Notes under the pieces: model-generated
Told to the model about the DNA's origin: nothing
The model's input: only the letters and a program-made list of their open reading frames with translations
The model's database searches: none
Part shown: positions 30,157-39,365 of the stretch, piece by piece
How the letters are laid out: each line of letters starts with the position of its first letter
How positions within the stretch are numbered: the stretch's first letter is position 1
NCBI GenBank assembly: GCA_947594425.1
Contig: CANQED010000002.1
Coordinates: forward strand, 126,364 to 190,363
Length of the DNA stretch: 64,000 nucleotides
Direction: 5' to 3'
From: an uncultured Ruminiclostridium sp.
GTDB lineage: Bacteria > Bacillota > Clostridia > Oscillospirales > Ruminococcaceae
Position numbers and translations under genes: made by a program

Positions 30157-31701
30157 ATGGTAGGACACGAAAAGGTACTGGTGATAGATTTCGGCGGGCA
30201 ATACAATCAGCTTATCGCCCGCAGAGTAAGAGAGCATAACATATACTGCGAGGTTTTTCCCTACAAAACGCCTATTGAAAAGATAAAGGCGGAAGCTCCC
30301 AAGGGCATTATTTTCACGGGAGGTCCCGCAAGCGTATATCTTGACAGCTCCCCGCATATCTCAAAGGAGATATTCGAGCTCGGCGTGCCGATACTGGGGA
30401 TATGCTACGGCGCGCAGCTTATGGTATATACTCTCGGGGGGAAGATAGGAAAGGCGGACGACAACTCGCTTGCGGAGTTTGGCAGGACGGAGTGCGACTT
30501 TGACGGCGACTGCGCGCTTTTTGACGGGCTGAAAGAGCGCTCGGTAGTTTGGATGAGCCACAACGATTACATAGAAAAGCTTCCCGACGGCTTCCGCGCG
30601 GCGGCTAACAGCGCAAAATGCCCCTATGCGGCCATAGAGGACCCCGCAAGAAAATTTTACGCCACGCAATTTCACCCCGAGGTAAATCACACCGAGCAGG
30701 GCTTTGAAATGTTGGGAAAATTCTTATTCGACGTTTGCGGCTGCAAGGGCGACTGGACGATGTCGAGCTATGCGGAGAGCGCGATAAAGGAGATACGCGA
30801 AAAGGTCGGAAACGGCAAGGTGCTGCTCGCGCTTTCGGGAGGGGTCGACAGCTCGGTAGCCTGCGCCCTTTTGTCAAAGGCGGTGGGCAATCAGCTGACC
30901 TGCGTATTTGTCGACCACGGATTTATGCGCAAAAACGAGGGCGACGAGGTGGAAAAGGCCTTTGCCGACTGGGACGTTAATTTTGTCAGAGTGAACGCGG
31001 GCGAGAGATTTATTAAAAAGCTCGAGGGCGTAAGCGAACCCGAGCGCAAGCGCAAGCTGATAGGCGAGGAATTTATCCGCGTCTTTGAAGAAGAGGCAAA
31101 GAAGATAGGCAAGGTGGACTTTCTCGTTCAGGGTACCATCTACCCCGACGTTATCGAGAGCGGCACGGGCGACGCCGCCGTGATAAAATCTCATCACAAC
31201 GTCGGCGGACTGCCCGACTATGTGGACTTTAAAGAAATAATCGAGCCGCTGAGGTTGTTATTCAAGGACGAGGTGAGAAAGCTCGGCATAGAGCTCGGGC
31301 TTGCCGACTATCTTGTATGGCGTCAGCCTTTCCCCGGCCCCGGGCTTGCCATAAGAATAATCGGAGAGATCACCCGCGAAAAGCTGTGCATCCTGCAAGA
31401 CGCAGACCTTATCTTCCGCGAGGAGATAGCCGCCGCAGGGCTCGACCGCGATATAAATCAGTACTTCGCGGTGCTTACCGATATGCGCTCTGTCGGCGTT
31501 ATGGGCGACGGCAGGACGTACGACTACACCCTCGCGCTGCGCGCCGTGACCACAAGCGACTTTATGACCGCGGACTTTGCAAGAATACCGTACGACGTGC
31601 TCGAAAAAGCGAGCGTGAGGATCGTCAACGAGGTGGGGCATATCAATAGAGTGTGCTATGACGTGACAAGCAAGCCGCCGGCGACGATTGAGTGGGAGTA
31701 A
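30157..31701 (+). CDS. guaA: GMP synthase (glutamine-hydrolysing)
   Basis: 514 aa from the ATG at 30157 (AAAGGAG ahead; the track start at 30130 overlaps the promoter). Converts XMP to GMP. The N-terminal class I glutamine amidotransferase domain has the nucleophile in GICYGAQL and His/Glu in FHPEVNHTE. Next comes the ATP-pyrophosphatase domain with the P-loop [10 protein letters not shown], and the C-terminal dimerisation domain ending [18 protein letters not shown]. Full length and intact. A Nudix gene follows after 16 nt. Confidence 0.97.
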   Translation: MVGHEKVLVIDFGGQYNQLIARRVREHNIYCEVFPYKTPIEKIKAEAPKGIIFTGGPASVYLDSSPHISKEIFELGVPILGICYGAQLMVYTLGGKIGKADDNSLAEFGRTECDFDGDCALFDGLKERSVVWMSHNDYIEKLPDGFRAAANSAKCPYAAIEDPARKFYATQFHPEVNHTEQGFEMLGKFLFDVCGCKGDWTMSSYAESAIKEIREKVGNGKVLLALSGGVDSSVACALLSKAVGNQLTCVFVDHGFMRKNEGDEVEKAFADWDVNFVRVNAGERFIKKLEGVSEPERKRKLIGEEFIRVFEEEAKKIGKVDFLVQGTIYPDVIESGTGDAAVIKSHHNVGGLPDYVDFKEIIEPLRLLFKDEVRKLGIELGLADYLVWRQPFPGPGLAIRIIGEITREKLCILQDADLIFREEIAAAGLDRDINQYFAVLTDMRSVGVMGDGRTYDYTLALRAVTTSDFMTADFARIPYDVLEKASVRIVNEVGHINRVCYDVTSKPPATIEWE

Positions 31702-31717
31702 TCCCGGAGGCGCTTAA

Positions 31718-32200
31718 GTGGACATTTTATTTAAAACCGACGACTTTGTATTTTCATACAGGGTCGGCGGCATATTGATCCGCAACGGGAAAATCTTATT
31801 ACAGCGCCCGAAGAATGACGATTATGCCATTATCGGCGGGCATGTCGCTGCAATGGAAACAAGTGTCGAGACCCTTAAGCGCGAATTTGAAGAAGAGCTT
31901 CACACTAAAATAGAGGTAGATGAGCTTGTGGCGGTCGGAGAGATATATTTTCCGTGGGACAACAGACCCTGCCATCAGATATGCTTGTATTATAATGTGC
32001 ATTTGGCGGACGATAATATTCCGTTAGACGGAGTTTTTCATGGATATGATGATTTTGATAACGAAAGAATAGACTTGGACTTTTGTTGGGTCCCGTTAGA
32101 AGAATTAAAGGGAGGCGCTAAGGTTTATCCTTTGGAGCTGATACCGTATATCCTTGAACCGCGTAAGAAAATCGTACATTTTATTTCGAGGGAAGTTTGA
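31718..32200 (+). CDS. Nudix hydrolase
   Basis: 160 aa, GTG start with CGGAGG 8 nt ahead. The Nudix box is seen as GGHVAAMETSVETLKREFEEEL (G-x5-E-x7-REFEEE) at about residues 41-63, so divalent metal binding should be intact. Hydrolyses a nucleoside diphosphate linked to some moiety; substrate not predictable. Follows guaA closely and may share its transcript, ending at a hairpin terminator. Confidence 0.85.
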   Translation: MDILFKTDDFVFSYRVGGILIRNGKILLQRPKNDDYAIIGGHVAAMETSVETLKREFEEELHTKIEVDELVAVGEIYFPWDNRPCHQICLYYNVHLADDNIPLDGVFHGYDDFDNERIDLDFCWVPLEELKGGAKVYPLELIPYILEPRKKIVHFISREV

Positions 32201-32229
32201 TTATATTTTTTAGAGGTAAACAAAGTACA

Positions 32230-32268
32230 AAAGAGCTATCGGATATTAAGTCCGACAGCTCTTTTTGT
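32230..32268. terminator. Terminator, copy A of a duplicated hairpin
   Basis: AAAGAGCT-A-TCGGA / TCCGA-C-AGCTCTTT (32230-32264), followed by TTTTG. The same hairpin with the same loop TATTAAG recurs at 38165-38199. It ends the Nudix transcript and also the converging minus gene. Confidence 0.82.
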
Positions 32269-32269
32269 T

Positions 32270-32779
32270 TTAGTATAAAATCCCTTTCTCTTTCATTTCA
32301 ACTATTTCCGGCGTGCTTTCATGGTATTTACCAATAATCAAATACAGATAGTTTCTCAAATGTATTATATCTTCCCTGTCCATTGCAATAGTCAGGTGGT
32401 TTGCCGTTAAGCCGTCGTGCCAAAAGTATACTTGCCAGTCGATAGAGATATCGATTATTTCATGAGTACCATTTTCAACACTCAGTTCTTTTTTCGGGGA
32501 CATTTTAAAGCAAAAATCCGGCTCGACAAACACTACATTTACAGGTTCGGTCAATCTGTCACTTATTAAATCATCAAGAGCTTGTGCAAGACCATCGACT
32601 TCAAGTGATAAAAAAACCTCGTCGTTCGTTCCTTTATAATTGAGCCATGGCTCAGAAGAAAACGAATAGCTCACCTCGCACCAACAACCGTATTCATCGT
32701 AGGCGCGCTCGGTTTCATTTTGGTACTGCTGAATTTGGAGCTTTACGATAATCCCGTCTAAATCCATTTGCAACCACAT
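32270..32779 (-). CDS. Hypothetical protein, immunity-like (variable gene of cassette A)
   Basis: 169 aa from the ATG at 32779 (GAAAGGGA 8 nt ahead; the track's ATG at 32788 abuts the site). Soluble, acidic, no signal peptide. The pattern CWCEVSYSFSSEPWLNYKG, EPDFCFKMSP, and VYFWHDGLTANHLTIAMDREDI resembles WapI-type or other polymorphic-toxin immunity proteins, but I am not certain. AT-richer than flanking genes. It lies downstream of the 185-aa gene in an apparent two-gene transcript. The corresponding slot in cassette B holds an unrelated gene. Confidence 0.6.
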   Translation of the reverse strand: MWLQMDLDGIIVKLQIQQYQNETERAYDEYGCWCEVSYSFSSEPWLNYKGTNDEVFLSLEVDGLAQALDDLISDRLTEPVNVVFVEPDFCFKMSPKKELSVENGTHEIIDISIDWQVYFWHDGLTANHLTIAMDREDIIHLRNYLYLIIGKYHESTPEIVEMKEKGILY

Positions 32780-32893
32780 ATTAATCATCCCTTTCTATTA
32801 GCCTTTAGCTTGTTAAAATTTGTTCCACCGAGGTGTCACCAAGCCCTGCGCAGAACCGCTTACCCTAACACTCCTCACCGCAAAAACCACCTC

Positions 32894-33451
32894 TCAACTA
32901 TTAGCAAACGCAATAATCGCGTCGATATTATCGATAACGAACTGCTGCGCGTCCCTATTATAAAGCACAACGCGATAATTGCCGTAGGGGCTTGTCCTCA
33001 TTTCGGCGGTAATGCCGAGCTTTTCCCCGTCCTCAGTGGGGAGCTTTTTTAACTTGCCGCTCGCGTCGGCTTCTTCAAAAAGCGCGCCGATATTTATAAG
33101 CCAAGTTGTTATGTACTTGTAGCTTATCAGCTTCATCGTTTCGGTATTGATAAGGGCGTTAATTCTTTTAGTGATTTCACTAACAGGTATAGGAGATTCC
33201 GAAAAGGCAAACTGCGCAAGCTTGTCCTGCGTTATCGCAAACGGAACACGCGACGGCTTTTTCGGAGGCTTTATCCCGCCCGCGTCGATGACCTGCCGCA
33301 AGATATCAGACACATAGAATAGACACCGTGACAATCGCACGTTGTTTATAATATCTGCTTGCGCGGCGGGCCGGTCGTCTACTGGGTTTATGCCGTTAGC
33401 TAATTTGTCAATGTATGTCTTCGCGTAAGCGATTTTTTCAAGCTCTGTCAT
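32894..33451 (-). CDS. Conserved 185-aa protein, copy A (possible winged-helix regulator)
   Basis: 185 aa, soluble. The C-terminal half has the feel of a winged helix: SEITKRINALI, then ISYKYITTWLINIGALFE, then a Lys/Gly-rich wing (KLKKLPTEDGEKLGI) and YRVVLYNRDAQQFV. The function is unknown and DNA binding is inference. A nearly identical paralogue occupies 38667-39224. Its own promoter lies at 33493-33520. Both copies stand head-to-head with a plus-strand defence-like module. Confidence 0.75.
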   Translation of the reverse strand: MTELEKIAYAKTYIDKLANGINPVDDRPAAQADIINNVRLSRCLFYVSDILRQVIDAGGIKPPKKPSRVPFAITQDKLAQFAFSESPIPVSEITKRINALINTETMKLISYKYITTWLINIGALFEEADASGKLKKLPTEDGEKLGITAEMRTSPYGNYRVVLYNRDAQQFVIDNIDAIIAFANS

Positions 33452-33492
33452 GGGAGCCCTCCCTAAAATGTTAAAGCGTTTTTCTATATATT

Positions 33493-33520
33493 ATTATAAT
33501 GTATTTTTCGAGGTTGTCAA
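33493..33520 (-). promoter_or_regulatory. Promoter of the 185-aa gene, copy A
   Basis: Minus strand TTGACA (33515-33520), 16-bp spacer, TATAAT (33493-33498). Confidence 0.75.
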
Positions 33521-33606
33521 GGGGAGAGGGATTTGATAATAAATCTTTCGACCTCACATCTATTGTAACGCTTCACAAGATGATATAAAATGTACGTTTT
33601 ATAGGA

Positions 33607-33635
33607 TTGACAATTTTAGTAAGTTGTGCTATTAT
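33607..33635 (+). promoter_or_regulatory. Promoter of the methyltransferase-like/DUF262 operon; long leader to 34149
   Basis: TTGACA (33607-33612), 17-bp spacer, TATTAT (33630-33635). The leader would be ~510 nt, AT-rich, with a small hairpin TTAGCT/AGCTAA near 33673-33690. The frame upstream of the true start is open from 33985, but it lacks a ribosome binding site. I see no known RNA family in it. Confidence 0.6.
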
Positions 33636-34149
33636 AATAATGTATAAATATGGATGCGGTGGGTAATGCCTGTTAGCTATTATAAGCTAAATAAATTACT
33701 TATAGATAAAAATTAATCAAACCGATTCAAAGAGTGCGACCTAAATCATTTTTAATATGTTTGCCAAAATGAGCCGCAATGAATATATGTAGTTAGAAGC
33801 CTCTCCGAAATCTGCCAGGCCCTATTCCCTTGCAGTATAAAGATAAAGCCCGAATGCTTGTATCTCTCAAATCGAGCAGGATTTATCGTTACATGCAGAA
33901 TAATGTCCGAGCCGATTTGCCATCCTATTGCTTGTTAGCCTGTAACCCGTGATTTCGTTGTAATGCAGGAATTTACGATTTAAGATGGACAAATTGAGAA
34001 AGATAATGAACAACTTTACAAAATCATTGATGCAGCAGAGATCAGCTCAGAATAACTGCAAACATATAGAATCCACGTATAAGAAAATTACCTGTGCAAA
34101 TATTAAATGGAGCCCATATTATTCAGTATATCACATTATTGGAGGATTT

Positions 34150-35664
34150 ATGAGTTCTTATACATATAAGCAAGAATCGAAGAATCAAGTACGTCATACG
34201 GTTATTCGGAACGCCGTTGAATTGCTTACTATTAGGCGAAGCGAAGCCTGCTGCGTTCGCAATTCATATGTCCGTGATCTATACGACTATTATCTATCAT
34301 TACCTGAATCTCACGAGCAGACCGAAGCAGCAAAAATTGAGCCGGAATATATCCGTGAATGGGAACACATACATTCAAATTTAATTGGGTATAAGCGCCC
34401 CGATGAATTGTCTGTTTGTTATTTGTCCGGCCCTGAGCCTGAAAATGACTTTAATGAACTGGTAAATATGGGCGTTCTCCCTCAGAATATATGGGCATTC
34501 GAGAATGAACGAAGTACTTATCTGCGAGCATTGGACTCGTTAGACGGAATTACATTCATGCAGCCGAAAATTGTGAAAACGTCTATTGAGAAATTTTTTG
34601 AAAACTCGCCTAAGACATTTGATATAGTTTATATTGACGCTTGTGCATCCCTAATATCTGACCAACACGCTCTTCGCTGTGTTGCAAGCCTATTTAAAAA
34701 TTACCGTCTAAACTCGCCCGGCATATTGATCACAAATTTTGCTTATCTAAATCCCACAGAGACTGCGCAATATATAGATTTGATTTCAAGATATAACATA
34801 ATTCAGCATAACAGGACTGCCAATTTGATAAACGAATCAGGAAAAATACGATTCAAGTATGATGGTCTTGATATCAACAAACAAGTAGAGCAAAACCTTG
34901 AAGATGCTTATGGCGATTTTATTACAGCTATGGTTTGTAATGCGGCTTCTATCACCATTCCTACATTACGTTTTTGTAACTCAACATACTTGCAGGCAAT
35001 TTCAACAAATAATCCGACATCCAATGATTATTTGAGTTATTCGGATGTAAACACAATAAAAGACAATACACTGTATAAATTTCTGACATCAAATTCTTTA
35101 TTAAGCCAAGAAGGAGCTTCCTTCTCCGGAATAGAACGCGTAAATAAATTAGCTGTAGAATTGTCAGGGCTTTCGCAAGGTTTTGACCTGTTGTCTTGTT
35201 TACGTAAACTGCATGATATCAGGACTAAAGCAGGCAACTTCCGTCCTGAGCTTCAAGATGTCGTAGATTTCTTTGATACCGGCAATAAATTGTACCAGTT
35301 CTTGGACAAGCCTAACAGAGTTTTGTTTTTTGATTCTGTTATAAATCAGCTATCGTATCCCATGCATTATGTATCTGATAAAGCCAAAAGGCTTACATAT
35401 ATTGCCAAAAGCACAAGGATGTTTACTGATATGCTGTTGTTTGACGAGTGCAGATATATTTATGATTGGATTCCTGCAATTCATCAAATTCCCAAAGCTT
35501 TTTCAAATCCAAGCTGGCAATATACATTCCGTTTTGGGCTTGATGGACTAATAAAGCAAAGAATCAACTATAATAACGAGTTCTTCTTTCAGGGATCGGT
35601 TGTATCTAAAACAATTCCCGGATTTGAAGCCAAGGTTTTTCCAAAAAGAATTAAAATCAATTAG
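34150..35664 (+). CDS. SAM-methyltransferase-like protein, partner of the DUF262 protein
   Basis: 504 aa from the ATG at 34150, which has a perfect TTGGAGG 6 nt ahead; the track start at 33985 adds 55 spurious residues. About residues 85-200 look like a class I Rossmann methyltransferase: VCYLSGPEPENDFNEL (motif I region), NIWAFENERSTY (acid after strand 2), FDIVYIDACASL (motif IV region) and GILITNFAY. The N-terminus and the C-terminal half (about 300 residues) match no family I know. Base composition is clearly lower in G+C than neighbours, suggesting transfer. First gene of a two-gene operon, 11 nt before the DUF262 gene. Catalysis is unproven. Confidence 0.65.
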   Translation: MSSYTYKQESKNQVRHTVIRNAVELLTIRRSEACCVRNSYVRDLYDYYLSLPESHEQTEAAKIEPEYIREWEHIHSNLIGYKRPDELSVCYLSGPEPENDFNELVNMGVLPQNIWAFENERSTYLRALDSLDGITFMQPKIVKTSIEKFFENSPKTFDIVYIDACASLISDQHALRCVASLFKNYRLNSPGILITNFAYLNPTETAQYIDLISRYNIIQHNRTANLINESGKIRFKYDGLDINKQVEQNLEDAYGDFITAMVCNAASITIPTLRFCNSTYLQAISTNNPTSNDYLSYSDVNTIKDNTLYKFLTSNSLLSQEGASFSGIERVNKLAVELSGLSQGFDLLSCLRKLHDIRTKAGNFRPELQDVVDFFDTGNKLYQFLDKPNRVLFFDSVINQLSYPMHYVSDKAKRLTYIAKSTRMFTDMLLFDECRYIYDWIPAIHQIPKAFSNPSWQYTFRFGLDGLIKQRINYNNEFFFQGSVVSKTIPGFEAKVFPKRIKIN

Positions 35665-35675
35665 GAGGAACAAAT

Positions 35676-38006
35676 ATGAGCATAGAATTAGATTGTACAG
35701 ACATCATTGAGATATTCAAAACTCATTTAAAAATTGAAAACTCCGTAAAATCAATTTCTCATACCTTTTTGAATGAAAGGTATGCCAATCGTATCGACTT
35801 TGCTCCCTATTTTCAGAGGAAGTATGTTTGGGATAGCGAGAAAGCGTCATATTTTATTGAGAGCATTATGCTTGGGACAGAAATACCACCAATTGTTTTG
35901 TTTGATGATGGAATCAAAAATGAAGTTATTGATGGCAGGCAGCGTTATGAGACGATCAAGCGCTTTTTAGAAAATACTTTTGCATTAGACAAAAAAGGAT
36001 TAAAATCCTTAACCGGTTTTTGTGACCTTCATTTTTCGCAATTACCGAACGATGTTATTGCTGAGTTTAAGAACACCAAAATACGCATTCTCCAGTTCAG
36101 TATTGTCAACGAACCATCACTAACTTCTGAGCAGAAAGATAAAGTTAAAAAGGAAATTTTCAAAAGATATAACTCCGGGATAATAGCTCTAAAGCAACAA
36201 GAAATTGACCGAGCAGCTTACATAAACGATCCATTTGTTCACACCTTTAAGGAAAGATTGGAAAAAGATAATCCTCTGCGGAATAAGTGCCAGCTTATCT
36301 TAATGCCAAGGCGCAAACAAAGTATGAACGAGCGAGATAAAGTCAATTACATTCTATCAAGAGCACGCAATGTTCTTTCTATGCGGTATATTCCGATTCA
36401 AAGTTACGCAGCTGCAAGCTCTAAATCCGATGTGATTCGCAACTATATGTTGATAAAAGTTGAAAAGGAATCTGTTGAAAATACGCTTGTTATGTTTGAA
36501 CAGGTCATTAACAGACTTTGTGACATACGTAACGAATTTGTTGAATTAGAATCATCCATCTCTGATAACACCTTGTTTTTCGAGGTTCTGTTTTGGGGAT
36601 TATCAATTGTGCTTGAAACGTCCCACGAGCTATTTTGGGCAATAAGTGCAAATCAGATTGCACATGATGTTCTTCAATGTACGGATATCCCTTGTTTTTG
36701 GAAAAATATATCCGTTGAGAGAAACGAATTTGGAATGGTGTTTTTCTCAACAGGCAGCCATTATTATAAGTCTATTTTGAACAGATATACATTTATTGCA
36801 AATTACTTGCAAGATAAAACCGGTATAGATTTCTCGTCAAAAATCAAAAATAAAGCTTCTTTTGATTCGATAATGTCTCAAACCCCGCTGATTGACCAAT
36901 ATAATAATTTCAAACTTTCAAAGACTGATCCTGTTTCAGCGACAGTTTATGACATTTTAACAGACGTGAAAACATCAAATTTCATCATACGCCCGGATTA
37001 TCAAAGATCAGAGGTTGAAAATAACATCCAAAAAGCCTCATATTTAATGGAAAGTATTATGCTCGGCATTCGCATTCCGCCAATTTTTATTTTTCGTCGC
37101 TCCGATAGTGTTAGCGAAGTTATTGACGGGCAGCAACGGCTACTGTCTATTCTTGGATTTCTTAAAGAAACATATAAAGATGAAAATGGGAAAGAGCAAA
37201 AATCTAATAAGCATGGATTTAAGTTATCTAAATTACGTTTCCTAAAAGAACTTAACGGAAAAGACATTGCCGGCGTCGAGGAAATCGACCCTAATTTCAA
37301 GGATCGGATTCTGGATTTTCAAATTGATATTGTTGAAATTAATCAGTCCCAGAACCCTCATTTTACTCCCATTGATCTTTTCCTTAGGCTTAATTCAAAG
37401 CCTTTCCCGATTGAGCCGAACACCTTTGAGATGTGGAATGCTTATGTGACAAAAGAATATCTCGAAACAATTAAAGAATACGCGAAAGAATACTCCGGAA
37501 AACTATTTAAACCGATCGATACACGTATGAAGAATGAAGAGCTAATAACTATGTTGGCATATTTAGCCTATATTGAAAAGAAAGATCAAATTAAACCGGG
37601 CGATTATTTGAATATCTTTGTACGAAATCAAAGAATAAATGCTAGGTTCAGAACAAAAGGTAATATCACAACAAAACTCGGCGAAATATCAAGTACGAAT
37701 GATCCTGTGTTTGGCGAGGCAATAGACGACGTTAAGTTATTCATTGAAAAGCTTCAGGCTCTTTGCGGAAGCAGATTCCAAGATTTCAATAAGATGTTGG
37801 GACATTCTCGGAAATACACTCTGAGCCGAACTAATCAAAATTTTTATCTGTTATGGATTGCTCTTGATCATATTGATTATGAGCGTGTTAAACAAAACAA
37901 GGCTGAGATATTTAAAAAAATAACAAATTTATTTTTGCAGAGCCAATACATAAACGACGATGAATTTGACGTAAAAGGTTTCATCCGGGAGCTTTCGAGT
38001 ATATAG
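35676..38006 (+). CDS. Protein with two DUF262 (GmrS/ParB-like NTPase) domains
   Basis: 776 aa, strong AGGAGG site. Two DUF262 units are visible. Unit 1 has FAPYFQRKYVW (residues ~41-51) and the signature EVIDGRQRYETIKRF (~82-96). Unit 2 has IIRPDYQRSEV (~434-444) and EVIDGQQRLLSILGF (~480-494). In GmrSD, BrxU and SspE this domain is an NTP-driven sensor fused to an HNH nuclease (DUF1524). Here no HNH motif is seen: the C-terminus (YLNIFVRNQRINARFRT...) lacks it. Low G+C. Probably an anti-phage effector or sensor with the methyltransferase-like partner; inference. Confidence 0.85.
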   Translation: MSIELDCTDIIEIFKTHLKIENSVKSISHTFLNERYANRIDFAPYFQRKYVWDSEKASYFIESIMLGTEIPPIVLFDDGIKNEVIDGRQRYETIKRFLENTFALDKKGLKSLTGFCDLHFSQLPNDVIAEFKNTKIRILQFSIVNEPSLTSEQKDKVKKEIFKRYNSGIIALKQQEIDRAAYINDPFVHTFKERLEKDNPLRNKCQLILMPRRKQSMNERDKVNYILSRARNVLSMRYIPIQSYAAASSKSDVIRNYMLIKVEKESVENTLVMFEQVINRLCDIRNEFVELESSISDNTLFFEVLFWGLSIVLETSHELFWAISANQIAHDVLQCTDIPCFWKNISVERNEFGMVFFSTGSHYYKSILNRYTFIANYLQDKTGIDFSSKIKNKASFDSIMSQTPLIDQYNNFKLSKTDPVSATVYDILTDVKTSNFIIRPDYQRSEVENNIQKASYLMESIMLGIRIPPIFIFRRSDSVSEVIDGQQRLLSILGFLKETYKDENGKEQKSNKHGFKLSKLRFLKELNGKDIAGVEEIDPNFKDRILDFQIDIVEINQSQNPHFTPIDLFLRLNSKPFPIEPNTFEMWNAYVTKEYLETIKEYAKEYSGKLFKPIDTRMKNEELITMLAYLAYIEKKDQIKPGDYLNIFVRNQRINARFRTKGNITTKLGEISSTNDPVFGEAIDDVKLFIEKLQALCGSRFQDFNKMLGHSRKYTLSRTNQNFYLLWIALDHIDYERVKQNKAEIFKKITNLFLQSQYINDDEFDVKGFIRELSSI

Positions 38007-38164
38007 ATAACAGCCCTTCGCTGACAACATCGTGAATAGCCCGTAATATATTGATAATCTGAATAATCCCGATGCCTTGAGCAAAATAATATATACAAAA
38101 TTAGTTAAGTCACGCTTTTAGAGAGCAAGTGAGAATTATTTAGCTGTTACAAAAAATAAAAATT

Positions 38165-38204
38165 AAAGAGCTATCGGATATTAAGTCCGACAGCTCTTTT
38201 TGCT
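38165..38204. terminator. Terminator, copy B of the duplicated hairpin; 38007-38164 otherwise non-coding
   Basis: Identical stem and loop to 32230-32264. It ends both the DUF262 operon and the converging minus gene. Confidence 0.82.
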
Positions 38205-38588
38205 TTATCCATTATTACACATGCGATGGAACGCATTCCAAAATTCATTCCAGTTTTCAGGAGTTGCATCTTGACCTTTACAAGCGACAGATATATCTTC
38301 TATATGTATTTCAAATGTCCAAATATCAGCCGGCGGCATCCAACACATTGATGATTCGTAACAATGCATATTCCATTTATCAATACCTAATCTTTTGATC
38401 TCATTGTAAAATGTATCAATTTTATCAGTAATATCAAAATGATGCTTTTCTCCGTTTTTATAAGCGTCAATTAAAAATTTACCGTCAGATACAGATAATA
38501 TCGCATACTCCAGATAGTTTATTTTACTATCCGAAAAACAATCTATATATCTGTTAACAGTAAACTTAAAACCACTTAGTTTTGCCAA
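38205..38588 (-). CDS. Hypothetical protein, immunity-like (variable gene of cassette B)
   Basis: 127 aa, TTG start with GAGG 9 nt ahead. Soluble, Trp/Cys-rich C-terminal part: HCYESSMCWMPPADIWTFEI, ISVACKGQDATPENW. It has no sequence likeness to the 169-aa gene that holds the same slot in cassette A. Size and composition suit a contact-toxin immunity protein, but I name no family. AT-rich. Confidence 0.55.
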   Translation of the reverse strand: MAKLSGFKFTVNRYIDCFSDSKINYLEYAILSVSDGKFLIDAYKNGEKHHFDITDKIDTFYNEIKRLGIDKWNMHCYESSMCWMPPADIWTFEIHIEDISVACKGQDATPENWNEFWNAFHRMCNNG

Positions 38589-38666
38589 CTATTCATACCT
38601 CATTTTATTAATGTCACTTAATCTTGCTCTGATTTCTACTATAATCATCATATTAAAACTTCTCCC

Positions 38667-39224
38667 TCAACTATTAGCGCAAGCAATGATCGCGTCGATA
38701 TTATCGATAACGAACTGCTGTGCGTCCCTATTGTATACGACGACGCGATAATTGCCGTAGGGGCTTGTTCGCATTTCTGATGTTATGCCGAGCTTTCCCC
38801 CGTCCTCGGTGGGGAGCTTTTTGGCTTTCCCGCTCGCGTCGGTTTCCTCAAAAAGCGCGCCGATATTTATAAGCCAAGTTGTTATGTACTTGTAGCTTAT
38901 CGGCTTCATCATATCGGTATTGATAAGGGCGTTAATTCTTTTAGTGATCTCGCTTACCGGTATAGGAGAGTCCGAAAAGGCAAATTCTGCGAGCTTGTCC
39001 TGCGTTATCGCAAACGGAACACGCGACGGCTTTTTCGGCGACTTTACTCCGCCCGCGTCGATGACCTGCCGCAAAATATCGGACACATAGAATAAGCACC
39101 GTGACAATCGCACGTTGTTTATAATATCCGCTTGCGCGGCGGGCTGGTCGTCTATCGGATTTATGCCGTTAGCTAATTTGTCAATATATGATTTCGCGTA
39201 AGCGATTTTTTCAAGCTCGGTCAT
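38667..39224 (-). CDS. Conserved 185-aa protein, copy B (possible winged-helix regulator)
   Basis: 185 aa, differing from copy A (32894-33451) at a modest number of positions (e.g. TDMMKPISYK for TETMKLISYK). Both copies are full length with no disruption, so both may work. It stands divergent to the Mrr gene. See copy A for the winged-helix reasoning. Confidence 0.75.
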   Translation of the reverse strand: MTELEKIAYAKSYIDKLANGINPIDDQPAAQADIINNVRLSRCLFYVSDILRQVIDAGGVKSPKKPSRVPFAITQDKLAEFAFSDSPIPVSEITKRINALINTDMMKPISYKYITTWLINIGALFEETDASGKAKKLPTEDGGKLGITSEMRTSPYGNYRVVVYNRDAQQFVIDNIDAIIACANS

Positions 39225-39265
39225 GGGTGCCCTCCCTAAAATGTTAAAGTGTTTTTCTATATATT

Positions 39266-39293
39266 ATTATAATGTATTTTTCGGGGTTGTCAA
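39266..39293 (-). promoter_or_regulatory. Promoter of the 185-aa gene, copy B
   Basis: Minus strand TTGACA (39288-39293), 16-bp spacer, TATAAT (39266-39271), same as copy A. Confidence 0.75.
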
Positions 39294-39365
39294 GGGGAGG
39301 AATTCAATTTACATATTGCTCTTTTCCGAATAATATGATATACTATTTTAAAAGGAGATGTTTTT

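Larger units (their letters stand above)
32893..33526 (-). repeat. Direct repeat A (about 0.63 kb) carrying the 185-aa gene and its promoter
   Basis: Nearly identical, same orientation, to 38666-39299. Sequence identity includes the promoter (GTTGTCAAGGGGAG edge) and runs to the 3' end of the gene. Confidence 0.88.
38666..39299 (-). repeat. Direct repeat B (about 0.63 kb) carrying the 185-aa gene and its promoter
   Basis: Pairs with 32893-33526 in the same orientation. Recombination between the copies would delete or amplify about 5.77 kb including the DUF262 operon. Confidence 0.88.

Noticed and set aside
33985-34149. N-terminal 55 residues of the methyltransferase-like ORF
   Set aside because: No ribosome binding site at 33985, while TTGGAGG precedes the ATG at 34150.
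33900-38200. Transposon or prophage origin for the DUF262 region
   Set aside because: No transposase, integrase, inverted terminal repeats or att-like sites seen; only long direct repeats of the 185-aa cassette.
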